Source of the DNA: Deferribacter abyssi
GTDB taxonomy: Bacteria > Chrysiogenota > Deferribacteres > Deferribacterales > Deferribacteraceae
Reading direction: 5' to 3'
Assembly (NCBI RefSeq): GCF_049472655.1
Contig: NZ_JAQNCS010000006.1
Location: 59,848 to 123,847 of the forward strand
DNA: 64,000 nucleotides
A program made the translations under genes and the position numbers. The notes beneath the pieces are model-generated. The model was given only the letters and a program-made list of their open reading frames with translations. It was not told the origin of the DNA and made no database searches. Shown here in pieces: positions 32,400 through 41,610 of this stretch (the stretch's first letter is position 1; each line of letters opens with the position of its first letter).

Positions 32400-34632
32400 A
32401 AGATTTGCTCTGATTTTATTTGTTTATTTGTTTTCTTTTACAGTTTATGCTGGTGTTAAAATCGATAAGGTGGAGGTGAAAGGGAATCATAGAATACCTT
32501 TATCTACAATTATTGAAAAAAGTGTTAAGCCAGGTGAAAATTTTGATTTAAAAAAAATAGATGAGTCAGTGAAACAGCTTTATGAGACCGGACTATTTTT
32601 AGATATAAAAGTTGATTTAACAGTGAAAGATGAGAAGGTAGTTCTTACTTATATTGTAAAAGAAAAACCTTTTATTAATAAAATATATTTTGAAGGTAAT
32701 GATGAAATAAAAGAAGATACTTTGAAAGAATTGTTAGTAATTCATGAAGGTGACCCTTTTGATAAAAGAAAAATTGAACAGAGTATAGCAGAAATCAGAA
32801 AAAAGTATGAGGATGAAAATTTTTATAATGTTAAAGTTAGTTATGATATTGAAGAGAGAAAGGATAATAGTATAGATTTGATTTTTACTATTGATGAAGG
32901 TAAAGAAGCTAAGGTTGTAAAAATTAATTTCTACGGCAATAAAGTTTTTAAAGATAAGGAGTTGAAAAAGGTAATAGAAACAGATGAGAAAGGATTTTTT
33001 TCATGGTTAACTGGTAGTGGAAAATTGAAAAGAGAAGAGCTTGAACTTGATAGAGAAAGAATTAGAGCAAAATATTTAAATAATGGTTATATGAGGGTTA
33101 AAGTAGCAGAACCTGAAGTAAAATTAAACAATGATAAAACAGAAATTACAGTTACTTTTAGGATTCACGAAGGTAAACCGTATAAAGTAAAAAAAATTGT
33201 TTTTGAAGGTAATGTTCATATAAAAGATATTGATCTTAGAAAACGGTTAAGTTTAAAAGAGGGAGAATTGTTTTCAAGTGAAAAATTTAGACATGATATA
33301 GATTCGTTAACAGATGCTTTTACAGAGATAGGTTATGCTTTTGCAAATGTAGACCCAAACACGATATTAAACGATGAAAAACAAACTGTAAATATTGTTT
33401 ATAAGATTGAAGAAAATGTTTTGGTTCGTATAAATGAGATAATTATAAATGGGAATACTAAAACTAGAGATAGAGTAATAAGACGTGAATTTGATATTCA
33501 TGAGGGAGAAATTTATAACAGTAAAAAAATAAAAGCATCTAAAAGGCATGTTGAAAATACCGGTTATTTTGAGGAAGTTAGTCTAGTTGAGGATCCGGTA
33601 GCTCAGGACAAGGTTGATTTAAAACTTGATGTAAGGGAAAAACCTACAGGTATGTTTACTCTTGGTGCAGGGTACTCTACACTTGATGGTTTTGTAGGAA
33701 CAGTTCAAGTATCCCAGCAAAATCTTTTTGGTCTGGGTTATAAATTGAGCTTGAAGTCAGAATTTTCAGCAAAAAGGACAGATTATACTTTGAGTTTTAC
33801 AAATCCATGGTTATTTGATAGGCCAATCACATTTGGTTTTGACCTTTATAACCTTAAACGTAGTTATTTTGAATATACAAAAAAATCATTGGGTGGAGCA
33901 CTAAGACTTGGACATTCTGTTATTAAAAGAAAGCTTTATGCTTATTATCGCCTAGCTTATGATAAGATTGATATTTATGATATAGATGATGCAGCGTCCG
34001 ATTATATTAAAGAGCAAGCAGGTAAAACAGTCACGATAAGTTTTACCCCATCGCTAGTATGGAATACTCTGGATAATCCTTTTGACCCTACAAAGGGTAA
34101 TAAATCTCGAGTTTTTGTAAAATACGCTGGTGGTGTTCTTGGTGGAGATAATAATTTTGTTAAGACAGGGATTGAAACTGCTCAGTATTTTCCTCTAATT
34201 TGGAAATTTGTAGGAATGTTGCATGGTGAGATAGGGTATGTGAAGTCTTTAAATGGTGATCCAATACCCATTGATGAGCGTTATAGATTGGGTGGAATGT
34301 ATAGTGTAAGAGGTTTTAAATATGGTGATATATCACCTAAAGATGAGACTGGATATGATTATGGTGGCGATAAATATGTATTGTTTAATGCTGAGGTGAC
34401 ATTTCCGTTATCTGAAGCTGCTAAACTAAAGGGAGTTGTATTTTTTGATGCTGGGCAGGTTTATGACAATGGGGAAGATTATTTTTCTTATGATTTAAGA
34501 AGATCTATTGGCTTTGGTTTTAGATGGTTTAGTCCTATTGGACCATTAAGACTTGAGTATGGGAGAAAGCTTGACAGAAAAGAAGGGGAATCTCTAGATA
34601 GATGGGACTTTTCTATTGGTGGAATGTTTTAA
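32392..34632 (+). CDS. bamA: Outer membrane protein assembly factor BamA
   Basis: BamA inserts beta-barrel proteins into the outer membrane. The 746-residue product has an N-terminal signal peptide ending near FTVYA, about five POTRA repeats (roughly residues 20-415; recurring EGN and EGD/EGE turns such as KVEVKGN and VFEGNVH), and a C-terminal barrel with the conserved MYSVRGFKYGD motif and a final phenylalanine. It is the clearest proof of a diderm envelope. It overlaps hisG by eight bases and leads bamA-skp-lpxD-fabZ-lpxA, an order found in many Gram-negative bacteria. Confidence 0.95.
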   Translation: MIKRFALILFVYLFSFTVYAGVKIDKVEVKGNHRIPLSTIIEKSVKPGENFDLKKIDESVKQLYETGLFLDIKVDLTVKDEKVVLTYIVKEKPFINKIYFEGNDEIKEDTLKELLVIHEGDPFDKRKIEQSIAEIRKKYEDENFYNVKVSYDIEERKDNSIDLIFTIDEGKEAKVVKINFYGNKVFKDKELKKVIETDEKGFFSWLTGSGKLKREELELDRERIRAKYLNNGYMRVKVAEPEVKLNNDKTEITVTFRIHEGKPYKVKKIVFEGNVHIKDIDLRKRLSLKEGELFSSEKFRHDIDSLTDAFTEIGYAFANVDPNTILNDEKQTVNIVYKIEENVLVRINEIIINGNTKTRDRVIRREFDIHEGEIYNSKKIKASKRHVENTGYFEEVSLVEDPVAQDKVDLKLDVREKPTGMFTLGAGYSTLDGFVGTVQVSQQNLFGLGYKLSLKSEFSAKRTDYTLSFTNPWLFDRPITFGFDLYNLKRSYFEYTKKSLGGALRLGHSVIKRKLYAYYRLAYDKIDIYDIDDAASDYIKEQAGKTVTISFTPSLVWNTLDNPFDPTKGNKSRVFVKYAGGVLGGDNNFVKTGIETAQYFPLIWKFVGMLHGEIGYVKSLNGDPIPIDERYRLGGMYSVRGFKYGDISPKDETGYDYGGDKYVLFNAEVTFPLSEAAKLKGVVFFDAGQVYDNGEDYFSYDLRRSIGFGFRWFSPIGPLRLEYGRKLDRKEGESLDRWDFSIGGMF

Positions 34633-34658
34633 ATTAAAATAAAAGCAGGAGGCGAAAA

Positions 34659-35186
34659 GTGAAGAGAAAGATTATTTTATTTATGGTAACTATTTTTTTG
34701 TTTGGAGCGTTTTCAGCTTTTGCTGAACTGAAAATTGGTGTTGTCAATATGCAAAGAGCTCTTGATGAATGTGATGCAGGTAAAGCAGCTGTTGAGAAAA
34801 TGAAAAAAATATACAGTGAAAAGCAGCAGGAGATTAATGAAAAACAGAATGAACTAAAAAAGATGCAAGAGGAGATAAACAATCAGAGCTCATTACTATC
34901 AGATGAAGCGAAACAGGCAAAACTAGATGAGTATCAAAAGAAACTTAAAGAATTAAAAAGATTTGTGGCAGATTCCAATGAAGAATTGAAGAAAAAAGAA
35001 AAGGAATATATTGCTAAAATTGCAAATGACTTAAAAAAAGTGGTGGATGCTTTGGGTAAAGAGCTAAAATATGATATTATTATGGAAGTAAGAGAAGCAG
35101 GTGTGATGTATAACTCGAAGAAAGTTGATATTACAAATCTTGTAATAGAGAGATACAATAAAGAATGGCATGCAAAACAAAAATGA
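34659..35186 (+). CDS. skp: Periplasmic chaperone Skp/OmpH family
   Basis: The product (175 residues) has a signal peptide (cleavage expected after AFSAFA), the conserved beginning LKIGVVNMQRALDECDAGKAA and a long lysine- and glutamate-rich coiled-coil region forming the tentacles that hold unfolded outer membrane proteins. Length is typical. GTG 34659 follows AGCAGGAGGCG, a strong ribosome binding site. Its place between bamA and lpxD is the standard one. Confidence 0.92.
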   Translation: MKRKIILFMVTIFLFGAFSAFAELKIGVVNMQRALDECDAGKAAVEKMKKIYSEKQQEINEKQNELKKMQEEINNQSSLLSDEAKQAKLDEYQKKLKELKRFVADSNEELKKKEKEYIAKIANDLKKVVDALGKELKYDIIMEVREAGVMYNSKKVDITNLVIERYNKEWHAKQK

Positions 35187-36163
35187 AACTTAGTGAAATA
35201 GCCAAGGTGTTAAATACTGACATAATTGGTGATGACGTTTATATTTATAATGTGGCAGCAATTGATGCTAATCTTGAGAATTCAATTACATTTGTAGGTA
35301 AAAAAGGTCATGTTGATATATTCAACAAAGGAGATTTTTCAGCAGCTGTTATATTAGAATCATTGAAAGGTGAACATATCGAAAAGCCTCATGTTTTCGT
35401 ACCAGATATTAGATGGGCTTTAAAGGTTGTTATTGATCTTTTTTATCCTGATGAAAAAGTAACCCATTCTATTTCCGACAAAGCGGTGATTGTAGGAAAT
35501 ATAGAGATTGATAAACCAGTATATATCGGTGAATTTGTTGTTGTTGATGATGGTGCCAAAATTGGTGGGAATACTAAGATAGAACGTGGATGTGTGATAG
35601 GCAAAAATGTTATTATAGGTAAGAACTGTCATATTTATCCTAATGTTACAATTTATGATGATGTGGTGATTGGTAATAACGTAATTATACATTCTGGTAC
35701 AGTCATAGGTTCAGATGGTTTTGGTTATGTTAATACATCAAAAGGACATCTAAAAATAAAACAAGTAGGATCTGTTATTATTGAAGATAATGTAGAAATA
35801 GGTGCAAATTGTACTGTAGATAGGGGTACATTAAGTAATACAGTAATTGGAGAAGGTACTAAGATTGATAATCTAGTTCAAATTGGACATAACGTTAAAA
35901 TTGGAAAGCATTGCATCTTTGTTTCTCAGGTTGCTGTGGGAGGTAGTTCTAATATTGGAGATTTTGTCATAGTAGGAGGTCAATCGGGTATAGCAGATCA
36001 TGTAAATATCCCTAGTGGGACAATTATTGCATCAAGGGCTGGTATTCCGAGTAATATTAAAAAGCCAGGGATATATTCAGGTAGTCCTGTAATGGAACAT
36101 AAAAAATGGTTAAGAACACAAGTGATTTTGAAGAATATAGAAAAATATATTGGTAAAGAATGA
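35183..36163 (+). CDS. lpxD: UDP-3-O-acyl-glucosamine N-acyltransferase
   Basis: LpxD adds the second acyl chain, at N-2, in lipid A synthesis. The 326-residue product has an N-terminal uridine-binding domain followed by a left-handed beta-helix of hexapeptide repeats (for example GENVVIGKNC-type repeats from residue 100) with the catalytic-histidine region IGHNVKIGKHC. ATG 35183 forms an ATGA overlap with skp and gives the family start MKLSEIAKVL; an upstream ATG at 35165 is in frame but adds six untypical residues. Confidence 0.95.
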   Translation: MKLSEIAKVLNTDIIGDDVYIYNVAAIDANLENSITFVGKKGHVDIFNKGDFSAAVILESLKGEHIEKPHVFVPDIRWALKVVIDLFYPDEKVTHSISDKAVIVGNIEIDKPVYIGEFVVVDDGAKIGGNTKIERGCVIGKNVIIGKNCHIYPNVTIYDDVVIGNNVIIHSGTVIGSDGFGYVNTSKGHLKIKQVGSVIIEDNVEIGANCTVDRGTLSNTVIGEGTKIDNLVQIGHNVKIGKHCIFVSQVAVGGSSNIGDFVIVGGQSGIADHVNIPSGTIIASRAGIPSNIKKPGIYSGSPVMEHKKWLRTQVILKNIEKYIGKE

Positions 36164-36173
36164 GAGGGGTAAA

Positions 36174-36602
36174 ATGGATATTAATATGATAAAAGATATT
36201 TTACCGCATAGATACCCTTTTCTTTTAGTGGATCGTGTGAAAGAGATGAATGATTGGAAGATAGTAGCATTGAAGAATGTTACTATGAATGAAGAGTTTT
36301 TTTTAGGGCATTTTCCTGAAAATCCTGTTATGCCTGGGGTGTTGATAATTGAAGCGCTTGCTCAAGCTGGTGGAATTTTGGCTTTTCAATTTTATAGTGA
36401 GGAAGAGAAGAAGAATGCAAAAGTGTACTTTATGGCAATAGATAATGCAAAATTTAGGAAACCTGTTGTTCCTGGAGATCAGATTATTTTGGAAGTGGAA
36501 GTTATTAAAAGAAAAAGAGATGTTTGGAAACTTAAAGGTGAAGCTAAAGTTGAAAATCAAGTTGTATGTGAGGCAGAATTTATGGCGATGGTGCAAAAAT
36601 GA
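36174..36602 (+). CDS. fabZ: 3-hydroxyacyl-[acyl-carrier-protein] dehydratase FabZ
   Basis: FabZ dehydrates 3-hydroxyacyl-ACP in fatty acid elongation and competes with lipid A synthesis for 3-hydroxyacyl-ACP, which explains its place between lpxD and lpxA. The 142-residue hot-dog protein has ILPHRYPFLLVDRV, LGHFPENPVMPGVL (catalytic His) and EALAQAGG (catalytic Glu). GAGAGGGG upstream of ATG 36174 is the ribosome binding site; an in-frame start at 36150 lies inside lpxD and is not favoured. Confidence 0.95.
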   Translation: MDINMIKDILPHRYPFLLVDRVKEMNDWKIVALKNVTMNEEFFLGHFPENPVMPGVLIIEALAQAGGILAFQFYSEEEKKNAKVYFMAIDNAKFRKPVVPGDQIILEVEVIKRKRDVWKLKGEAKVENQVVCEAEFMAMVQK

Positions 36603-37369
36603 TTCACAAATCAGCAATTATTGATAAAACCGTTGAGATCGGACAAAATGTTGAGATTGGTCCAAACGTATATATAGGTAAGAATTGTATTATTCATGAT
36701 GGAGTCAAAATAGGTGCTGGTGCTGTTATTGAGGAGAATACAGAAATTCTTGATAATACAGTTATTTCTCCCAATGCTCATTTAGGTGGTCCACCACAAG
36801 ATATTTCATACAAGGGTGAAGATACAAAACTTAAAATTGGGAAAAATTGTGTAATTAGGGAGTTTACTACTATTCACAGAGCTTCTACTAAAGAAGATTG
36901 GGTGACTGAAATAGGAAATAATTGCTATATTATGGCGAGTAGTCATATAGCTCATGATTGTAAGTTTGGTGATAGTATAATTTTGACAAGCTATTCTGGT
37001 ATATCTGGACATGTGCATGTAGATGATTTTGCAGTGATATCTGGTTTTGTAGCTGTACATCAGTTTGTTAGAGTAGGTAAACTTGCTATGATTGGTGGTA
37101 TGAGTAGAATTACGAAGGATGTTCCACCTTTTACACTTGTGGAGGGGAATCCTGCTGTAATACATGGTTTAAATGTAGTTGGATTGAGAAGAAGAAATAT
37201 TCATCCTGAAGTTAGAAGTGAGTTAAAAAAGCTTCTTAAAATTTATCTTAATAGATCGCTAAAAAAAGATGAAGCAATAAGTGAAATGAAGTTAATTGCT
37301 AATTCCCAAGAAGGTATTGAATTTGTTGATTTCTTTGAAAGTTCAAAACGTGGTGTTGTGAGGAGATAA
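36599..37369 (+). CDS. lpxA: Acyl-ACP--UDP-N-acetylglucosamine O-acyltransferase
   Basis: LpxA adds the first acyl chain, at O-3 (or N-3 if a 3-amino sugar is the acceptor). The 256-residue product is a hexapeptide-repeat beta-helix with the catalytic histidine in SSHIAHDCKFGD and a C-terminal helical domain; LGGPPQDISYKGEDTKLKIG is the usual substrate loop. Start overlaps the fabZ stop (ATGA). The adjoining oxidoreductase at 37372 raises the question of whether the acceptor is an amino-modified sugar; the sequence alone does not settle it. Confidence 0.95.
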   Translation: MIHKSAIIDKTVEIGQNVEIGPNVYIGKNCIIHDGVKIGAGAVIEENTEILDNTVISPNAHLGGPPQDISYKGEDTKLKIGKNCVIREFTTIHRASTKEDWVTEIGNNCYIMASSHIAHDCKFGDSIILTSYSGISGHVHVDDFAVISGFVAVHQFVRVGKLAMIGGMSRITKDVPPFTLVEGNPAVIHGLNVVGLRRRNIHPEVRSELKKLLKIYLNRSLKKDEAISEMKLIANSQEGIEFVDFFESSKRGVVRR

Positions 37370-37371
37370 GT

Positions 37372-38325
37372 ATGATAAAAATGGGACTTATTGGTCTTGG
37401 AAGAATGGGGAAGTATCACCTAAATTTATATGATGAAATTCCTGAAGTTAAGTTAATGGGGATATGTGATGTAAATGAAGAGGAAGTTAATAAATTATCC
37501 AAGCAAACAGGAGTTAGAGGTTATACAAACTATGAAGAAATGCTCGATCTTGTAGATGCTGTTACAGTGGCTGTGCCCACAAAGTATCATTATGAAGTGA
37601 CTAAAAAATGTTTGGCATCAGGAAAACATGTTCTAGTTGAGAAGCCTATAACTACAGATATAGAAGAAGCGAAAGAGTTGTTTAAGATTGCTGATGAAAA
37701 TAAACTTGTATTAAATATTGGACATGTTGAAAGATTCAATGGTGCTGTTATGGAGCTTAAAAAAATTGTGCGTGATCCTTTTTTGATTGAATCGCGTAGA
37801 GTGGGGCCTTATGTTGAAAGAATGAAAAATGATAGTATAATTTTAGATCTTATGATTCATGACATTGATATAATATTGAATATTTTGAATGATGAGGTAG
37901 TAGATTTACAGGCACAGGGTAGTCGTGTGTATTCCAATCTTACTGATTTAGCATCTGTAAATTTAAAGTTTAAAAAAGGAACTGTGGTAAATATAATTGT
38001 GAGTAGAGTTAATCAGAAAAAGGATAGGACCATGAGTATAGCTCAAAAGGACGCTTATATTTATCTTGATTATACAAATCAAGATATAAATATTTACAGA
38101 CAAGGGCAGAGTCAGCATATATTTGGAGATAAAGAGTTAACTTATAAAAATGAATATATCCTTGAGAGAATGTTTGTATATAAGGATAATCCTTTAAAAC
38201 TTGAAATAAAGCATTTTATTGACTGTATAGATAATAGAAGTAGTAGAATGGTTTCTGTAGAGCATGAATTAAAATCTTTGGAAATAGCACTAAAAATCGA
38301 TGAAATCTTACATAGGGGAAAATAA
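37372..38325 (+). CDS. Gfo/Idh/MocA-family oxidoreductase (possible GnnA-like sugar 3-dehydrogenase)
   Basis: The 317-residue product has a Rossmann N-terminus (MGLIGLGRMGKYHL), the family EKP motif (HVLVEKPITTDIEEA) and NIGHVERFNGA, then a C-terminal alpha/beta domain. Family members oxidise or reduce sugars with NAD(P). Placement two bases after lpxA and before lpxI recalls gnnA, whose product oxidises UDP-GlcNAc at C-3 so that a DegT-family partner (GnnB) can add an amino group. A candidate partner is at 59348. That assignment is inferred from context; a general role in envelope sugar metabolism is the safe reading. Confidence 0.85.
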   Translation: MIKMGLIGLGRMGKYHLNLYDEIPEVKLMGICDVNEEEVNKLSKQTGVRGYTNYEEMLDLVDAVTVAVPTKYHYEVTKKCLASGKHVLVEKPITTDIEEAKELFKIADENKLVLNIGHVERFNGAVMELKKIVRDPFLIESRRVGPYVERMKNDSIILDLMIHDIDIILNILNDEVVDLQAQGSRVYSNLTDLASVNLKFKKGTVVNIIVSRVNQKKDRTMSIAQKDAYIYLDYTNQDINIYRQGQSQHIFGDKELTYKNEYILERMFVYKDNPLKLEIKHFIDCIDNRSSRMVSVEHELKSLEIALKIDEILHRGK

Positions 38326-38329
38326 ATCT

Positions 38330-39142
38330 GTGAAAGTTGGTTTGTTAGCTGGTTATGGACAGTTACCCTCTATTGCTATTAAAAATCTAAAAGCAGAAGG
38401 CCATTTTGTTGTGACTATAGCCTTTAACGAGGAAATTAATACTGATTTGTCGTCTGCATCTGATAAAATATATACATTTAGTGTAGGACAGGCTGGGAAA
38501 GTATTAAAAACTTTAGAAAAAGAGTCAGTGGAAGCTGTTTTATTTGCTGGTAAAATTAATAAATCTTTGCTTTATAGCAACTTAAAACTCGATTTATTTT
38601 CTATAAATGTGTTGATGCACTTGAAGGATAGAAAAGATGATACGATTATGTTGAAAATAGTAGAATTGTTAGAGGAGAGAGGGATACATGTTTTAAGGCA
38701 GGTAGATATTTTTAAGGATTTAATTGTGGAAGAAGGTGTGCTTACTAAGAAAAAGCCAACTAAAAATGAGCTAAAAGATATTGAGTTTGGTTTTGAAATA
38801 GCAAAAGAAATTGGAAGGCTTGATATTGGACAAACTGTTGTTGTAAAGGATATGGCTGTTATGGCAGTGGAGGCCATAGAGGGTACAGATGAAACTGTAA
38901 AAAGAGGTTGTTTATATGCTAAAAAAGATGCAGTGGTGGTGAAAGTTGCAAAGCCTTCTCAAGATTTAAGGTTTGATGTACCAACGGTGGGGGTTGACAC
39001 ATTAAAAAATATGAATGATAATGGAGGAAAAGTGCTAGCTCTCGAATCAGGTAGAACATTTGTAGTGAATAAAGAAGAATGTGTAGAGTTTGCAAATAAA
39101 AATAATATGATTATAGTGGGGTTAAAACGGGGGAAAGAATGA
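38330..39142 (+). CDS. lpxI: UDP-2,3-diacylglucosamine pyrophosphatase LpxI
   Basis: LpxI hydrolyses UDP-2,3-diacylglucosamine to lipid X, replacing the unrelated LpxH. The 270-residue product fits the DUF1009/LpxI family: GLLAGYGQLPSIAIKNL at the start, FAGKINKSLL, DDTIMLKIVELLEERGI, and the C-terminal EGTDETVKRG and FDVPTVGVDTLKNM stretches. GTG 38330 is taken as the start, 11 bases after AGGGG; ATG 38300 in frame inside the preceding gene is possible. The usual next gene, lpxB, is not here; cheX follows with an ATGA overlap. Confidence 0.93.
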   Translation: MKVGLLAGYGQLPSIAIKNLKAEGHFVVTIAFNEEINTDLSSASDKIYTFSVGQAGKVLKTLEKESVEAVLFAGKINKSLLYSNLKLDLFSINVLMHLKDRKDDTIMLKIVELLEERGIHVLRQVDIFKDLIVEEGVLTKKKPTKNELKDIEFGFEIAKEIGRLDIGQTVVVKDMAVMAVEAIEGTDETVKRGCLYAKKDAVVVKVAKPSQDLRFDVPTVGVDTLKNMNDNGGKVLALESGRTFVVNKEECVEFANKNNMIIVGLKRGKE

Positions 39143-39606
39143 AGGCAGAACATATTAATCCTTTTATAGAGTCAACATTAGCTGTTTTTGAAACAATGTT
39201 GGGGATAAGACCTCAAAAAGAAAAACTGTTTATTAAAAAAGATGATGAACCGTCTTTTGATATTTCAGGGATAATAGGTCTTACAGGACAAGCTGTGGGT
39301 TCTGTAGTAATAAGTTTTCCTGAATCACTGGCATTGAAAGTTGTTTCTAAATTTATTGGAGAAGAGAAAAAAAATGTTGATGATGAAGTAGTTGATGCTG
39401 TTGGTGAGCTTATCAATATGATAGCAGGTGGTGCAAAGAAGATTTTCACTGATAAGGGGCTTAAGTTTAAGATTTCTATTCCAAATGTTGTTACTGGTAA
39501 GGGGCATAAGATAAAAAGACCTAGTAATGTTCCTTGTTTGGGTGTAAGTTTTAAACTAGATAACGAACACTTTGTCATTGAGGTATCTTTAAAAGAAAAC
39601 CAATAA
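39139..39606 (+). CDS. cheX: CheX-like chemotaxis phosphatase
   Basis: The 155-residue product belongs to the CheC/CheX family of CheY-P phosphatases. The active-site pair is present as E90 and N93 in VGELINMIAGGAKK; only one such motif is seen, which points to CheX (CheC normally has two). GLTGQAVGSVVISFPE is the other typical segment. The family function is to end chemotaxis signalling, but no other chemotaxis gene is in the window, so the partner response regulator is unknown. It overlaps lpxI by four bases and is two bases upstream of a prepilin peptidase gene. Confidence 0.85.
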   Translation: MKAEHINPFIESTLAVFETMLGIRPQKEKLFIKKDDEPSFDISGIIGLTGQAVGSVVISFPESLALKVVSKFIGEEKKNVDDEVVDAVGELINMIAGGAKKIFTDKGLKFKISIPNVVTGKGHKIKRPSNVPCLGVSFKLDNEHFVIEVSLKENQ

Positions 39607-39607
39607 T

Positions 39608-40387
39608 ATGGATATATTTATACTTTTTATATTAGGGACAATTTTTGGCAGTTTTTATAATGTAATAATATGTAGACTCCCTTATGGAGAGTCAATAGTT
39701 ACACCATCATCTAAATGTCCACAATGTAATAAAAAAATTAAATGGTATGATAATATACCTGTTATAAGTTATTTACTTTTGAAAGGGAAATGTAGATATT
39801 GTAACTCTTCAATTTCCCTTCAATATCCATTAATTGAAGTTATAACAGGTTTATTTTCAATATTTTTATATAGAATGTATGGTTTTGATATTACTTTTTT
39901 TAAGAATTTTGTTTTATTATCTATTCTTCTATGTGCTGCAGTAATAGATTTTAATACAGCTTTAGATGATGATTTTGAAACAGGGATTATCCCTGATGAA
40001 TTATCTTTGGGTGGATTTGTTCCTGGATTTATATTTGCTTTGCTTGAAAAAAAAATAATTGTTTCAATTATTGGTGCTGCTGCAGGTTTTTTTCTACTTT
40101 TTATACCAGGATTTGTATATAAGCTTATGACTGGCAAAGAAGGGATGGGTGGTGGAGATATTAAACTTTTTGCAATGATAGGTAGTTTTTTGGGTTTTAA
40201 GCCTCTATTTTTTATTCTCTTTGCGAGCTCTTTGTTAGGTGCAATTATTGGTATTATTTTTATTGCTATTTCTAGAAAGAGGGACTACCCTATTCCTTTC
40301 GGTCCTTTTATAGGTTTGGGTACATTTATATACATTTTTTTTGGGAATACCCTGATAAATGCTTATTTAAAAATTTTAACAGCATAA
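39608..40387 (+). CDS. pilD: Prepilin peptidase / N-methyltransferase (type IV pilin or type II secretion)
   Basis: PilD cleaves the leader of type IV prepilins and pseudopilins at the inner membrane and methylates the new N-terminus. The 259-residue polytopic protein has the cytoplasmic zinc loop with two cysteine pairs (CPQCNKK and CRYCNSS), the first catalytic aspartate region AAVIDFNT, and the GxGD-type motif in GMGGGDIKLFAMIG. Both domains are intact. No pilin or secretion gene is nearby. Follows cheX directly, possibly reflecting shared surface-motility control. Confidence 0.93.
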   Translation: MDIFILFILGTIFGSFYNVIICRLPYGESIVTPSSKCPQCNKKIKWYDNIPVISYLLLKGKCRYCNSSISLQYPLIEVITGLFSIFLYRMYGFDITFFKNFVLLSILLCAAVIDFNTALDDDFETGIIPDELSLGGFVPGFIFALLEKKIIVSIIGAAAGFFLLFIPGFVYKLMTGKEGMGGGDIKLFAMIGSFLGFKPLFFILFASSLLGAIIGIIFIAISRKRDYPIPFGPFIGLGTFIYIFFGNTLINAYLKILTA

Positions 40388-40397
40388 GGAGGATAGA

Positions 40398-41600
40398 TTG
40401 TTACCTATAGAGGAGCAATTAAAGTTAATTTGTAGAGGTACAGAGGAAATCATTGTTGAAGCTGAGTTAAAAAAGAAACTTGAAAGAGCGATTAAAGAAA
40501 ATAAGCCATTAAGGATCAAAGCTGGTTTTGATCCAACTGCACCAGATCTTCATCTAGGACACACAGTATTGATTCAAAAGTTAAAACATTTCCAAGATCT
40601 TGGTCATCAAGTAATATTTTTAATCGGAGATTTTACAGGAATGATTGGTGATCCTACGGGTAAATCTGAAACAAGAAAGGCACTTACAAGGGAAGATGTG
40701 CTTAAAAATGCTGAGACTTATAAAGAACAAGTGTTTAAGATCCTTGACCCTGAAAAGACAGAGGTTGCGTTTAATAGCAGTTGGATGGATAAAATGACAT
40801 CATATGATATGATTAAATTAGCCTCAAAATATACAGTAGCTAGAATGCTTGAAAGAGATGATTTTTCAAAGCGATATGCAGCAAAGAAACCTATTAGTAT
40901 TCACGAGTTTTTATACCCACTTGTTCAAGGTTATGATTCTGTGGCTTTAAAGGCAGATGTTGAGCTTGGTGGTACAGATCAAAAATTTAACCTGTTGGTT
41001 GGTAGAGAATTGCAAAGAGATTATGGACAAGAACCTCAGATTGCAATTACTATGCCTATTCTAGAAGGGCTTGATGGTGTGCAGAAAATGAGTAAATCCC
41101 TTGGTAATTATGTTGGGATTACCGAGGATCCTTTTACCATGTTTAGTAAAATAATGTCTATATCCGATGAGCTGATGTTTAGATATTATCTTTTACTGTC
41201 AGATAAAAGTGAAGATGAGATTGAAAAAATGAAGGTCAATATAAAAAATGGAATTTTGCATCCAATGGAAGCTAAAAAACAGTTGGCAGCAGAAATTGTT
41301 ACGAGGTTTCATAGTACTGAAGATGCGAAAAATGCAAGAGAGAAGTTCGAAGCATTGTTTAGTAAAAAAGAAATTCCTGATGATATTCCTGAGTTTGTTT
41401 TACATAAAGGTATGAAACTGATAGATATAATAAAAGAAGTTAAATTTGCTGCTTCTAATAGTGAGATTAGAAGACTTGCCAATCAAGGTGCAATTTATAT
41501 AGATGGAGTTAGAGTAGAAGATATATACAAAGAGTTAGGGGAAGGCGAATTTATATTAAAAGTTGGCAAAAAGAAGTTTGCCAGGATTAAAATGTCTTGA
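40398..41600 (+). CDS. tyrS: Tyrosyl-tRNA synthetase
   Basis: A class I aminoacyl-tRNA synthetase of 400 residues charging tRNA-Tyr. Motifs: GFDPTAPDLHLGHTVL (HxGH-type), the tyrosine-binding QGYDSVALKADVELGGTDQ, and KMSKSLGN. The C-terminal end is an S4 RNA-binding domain (EIRRLANQGAIYIDGVRVED). Layout matches the TyrZ/TyrS2-type branch more than the E. coli type. TTG 40398 is the likely start, with AAGGAGGAT just upstream. The stop is followed immediately by the ribosome binding site of the next gene. Confidence 0.95.
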   Translation: MLPIEEQLKLICRGTEEIIVEAELKKKLERAIKENKPLRIKAGFDPTAPDLHLGHTVLIQKLKHFQDLGHQVIFLIGDFTGMIGDPTGKSETRKALTREDVLKNAETYKEQVFKILDPEKTEVAFNSSWMDKMTSYDMIKLASKYTVARMLERDDFSKRYAAKKPISIHEFLYPLVQGYDSVALKADVELGGTDQKFNLLVGRELQRDYGQEPQIAITMPILEGLDGVQKMSKSLGNYVGITEDPFTMFSKIMSISDELMFRYYLLLSDKSEDEIEKMKVNIKNGILHPMEAKKQLAAEIVTRFHSTEDAKNAREKFEALFSKKEIPDDIPEFVLHKGMKLIDIIKEVKFAASNSEIRRLANQGAIYIDGVRVEDIYKELGEGEFILKVGKKKFARIKMS

Positions 41601-41610
41601 GGAGGCGCCT

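Noticed and set aside
39213..39578. 121-codon minus-strand frame opposite cheX
   Set aside because: Ser/Thr-rich antisense of a coding region, without ribosome binding site.
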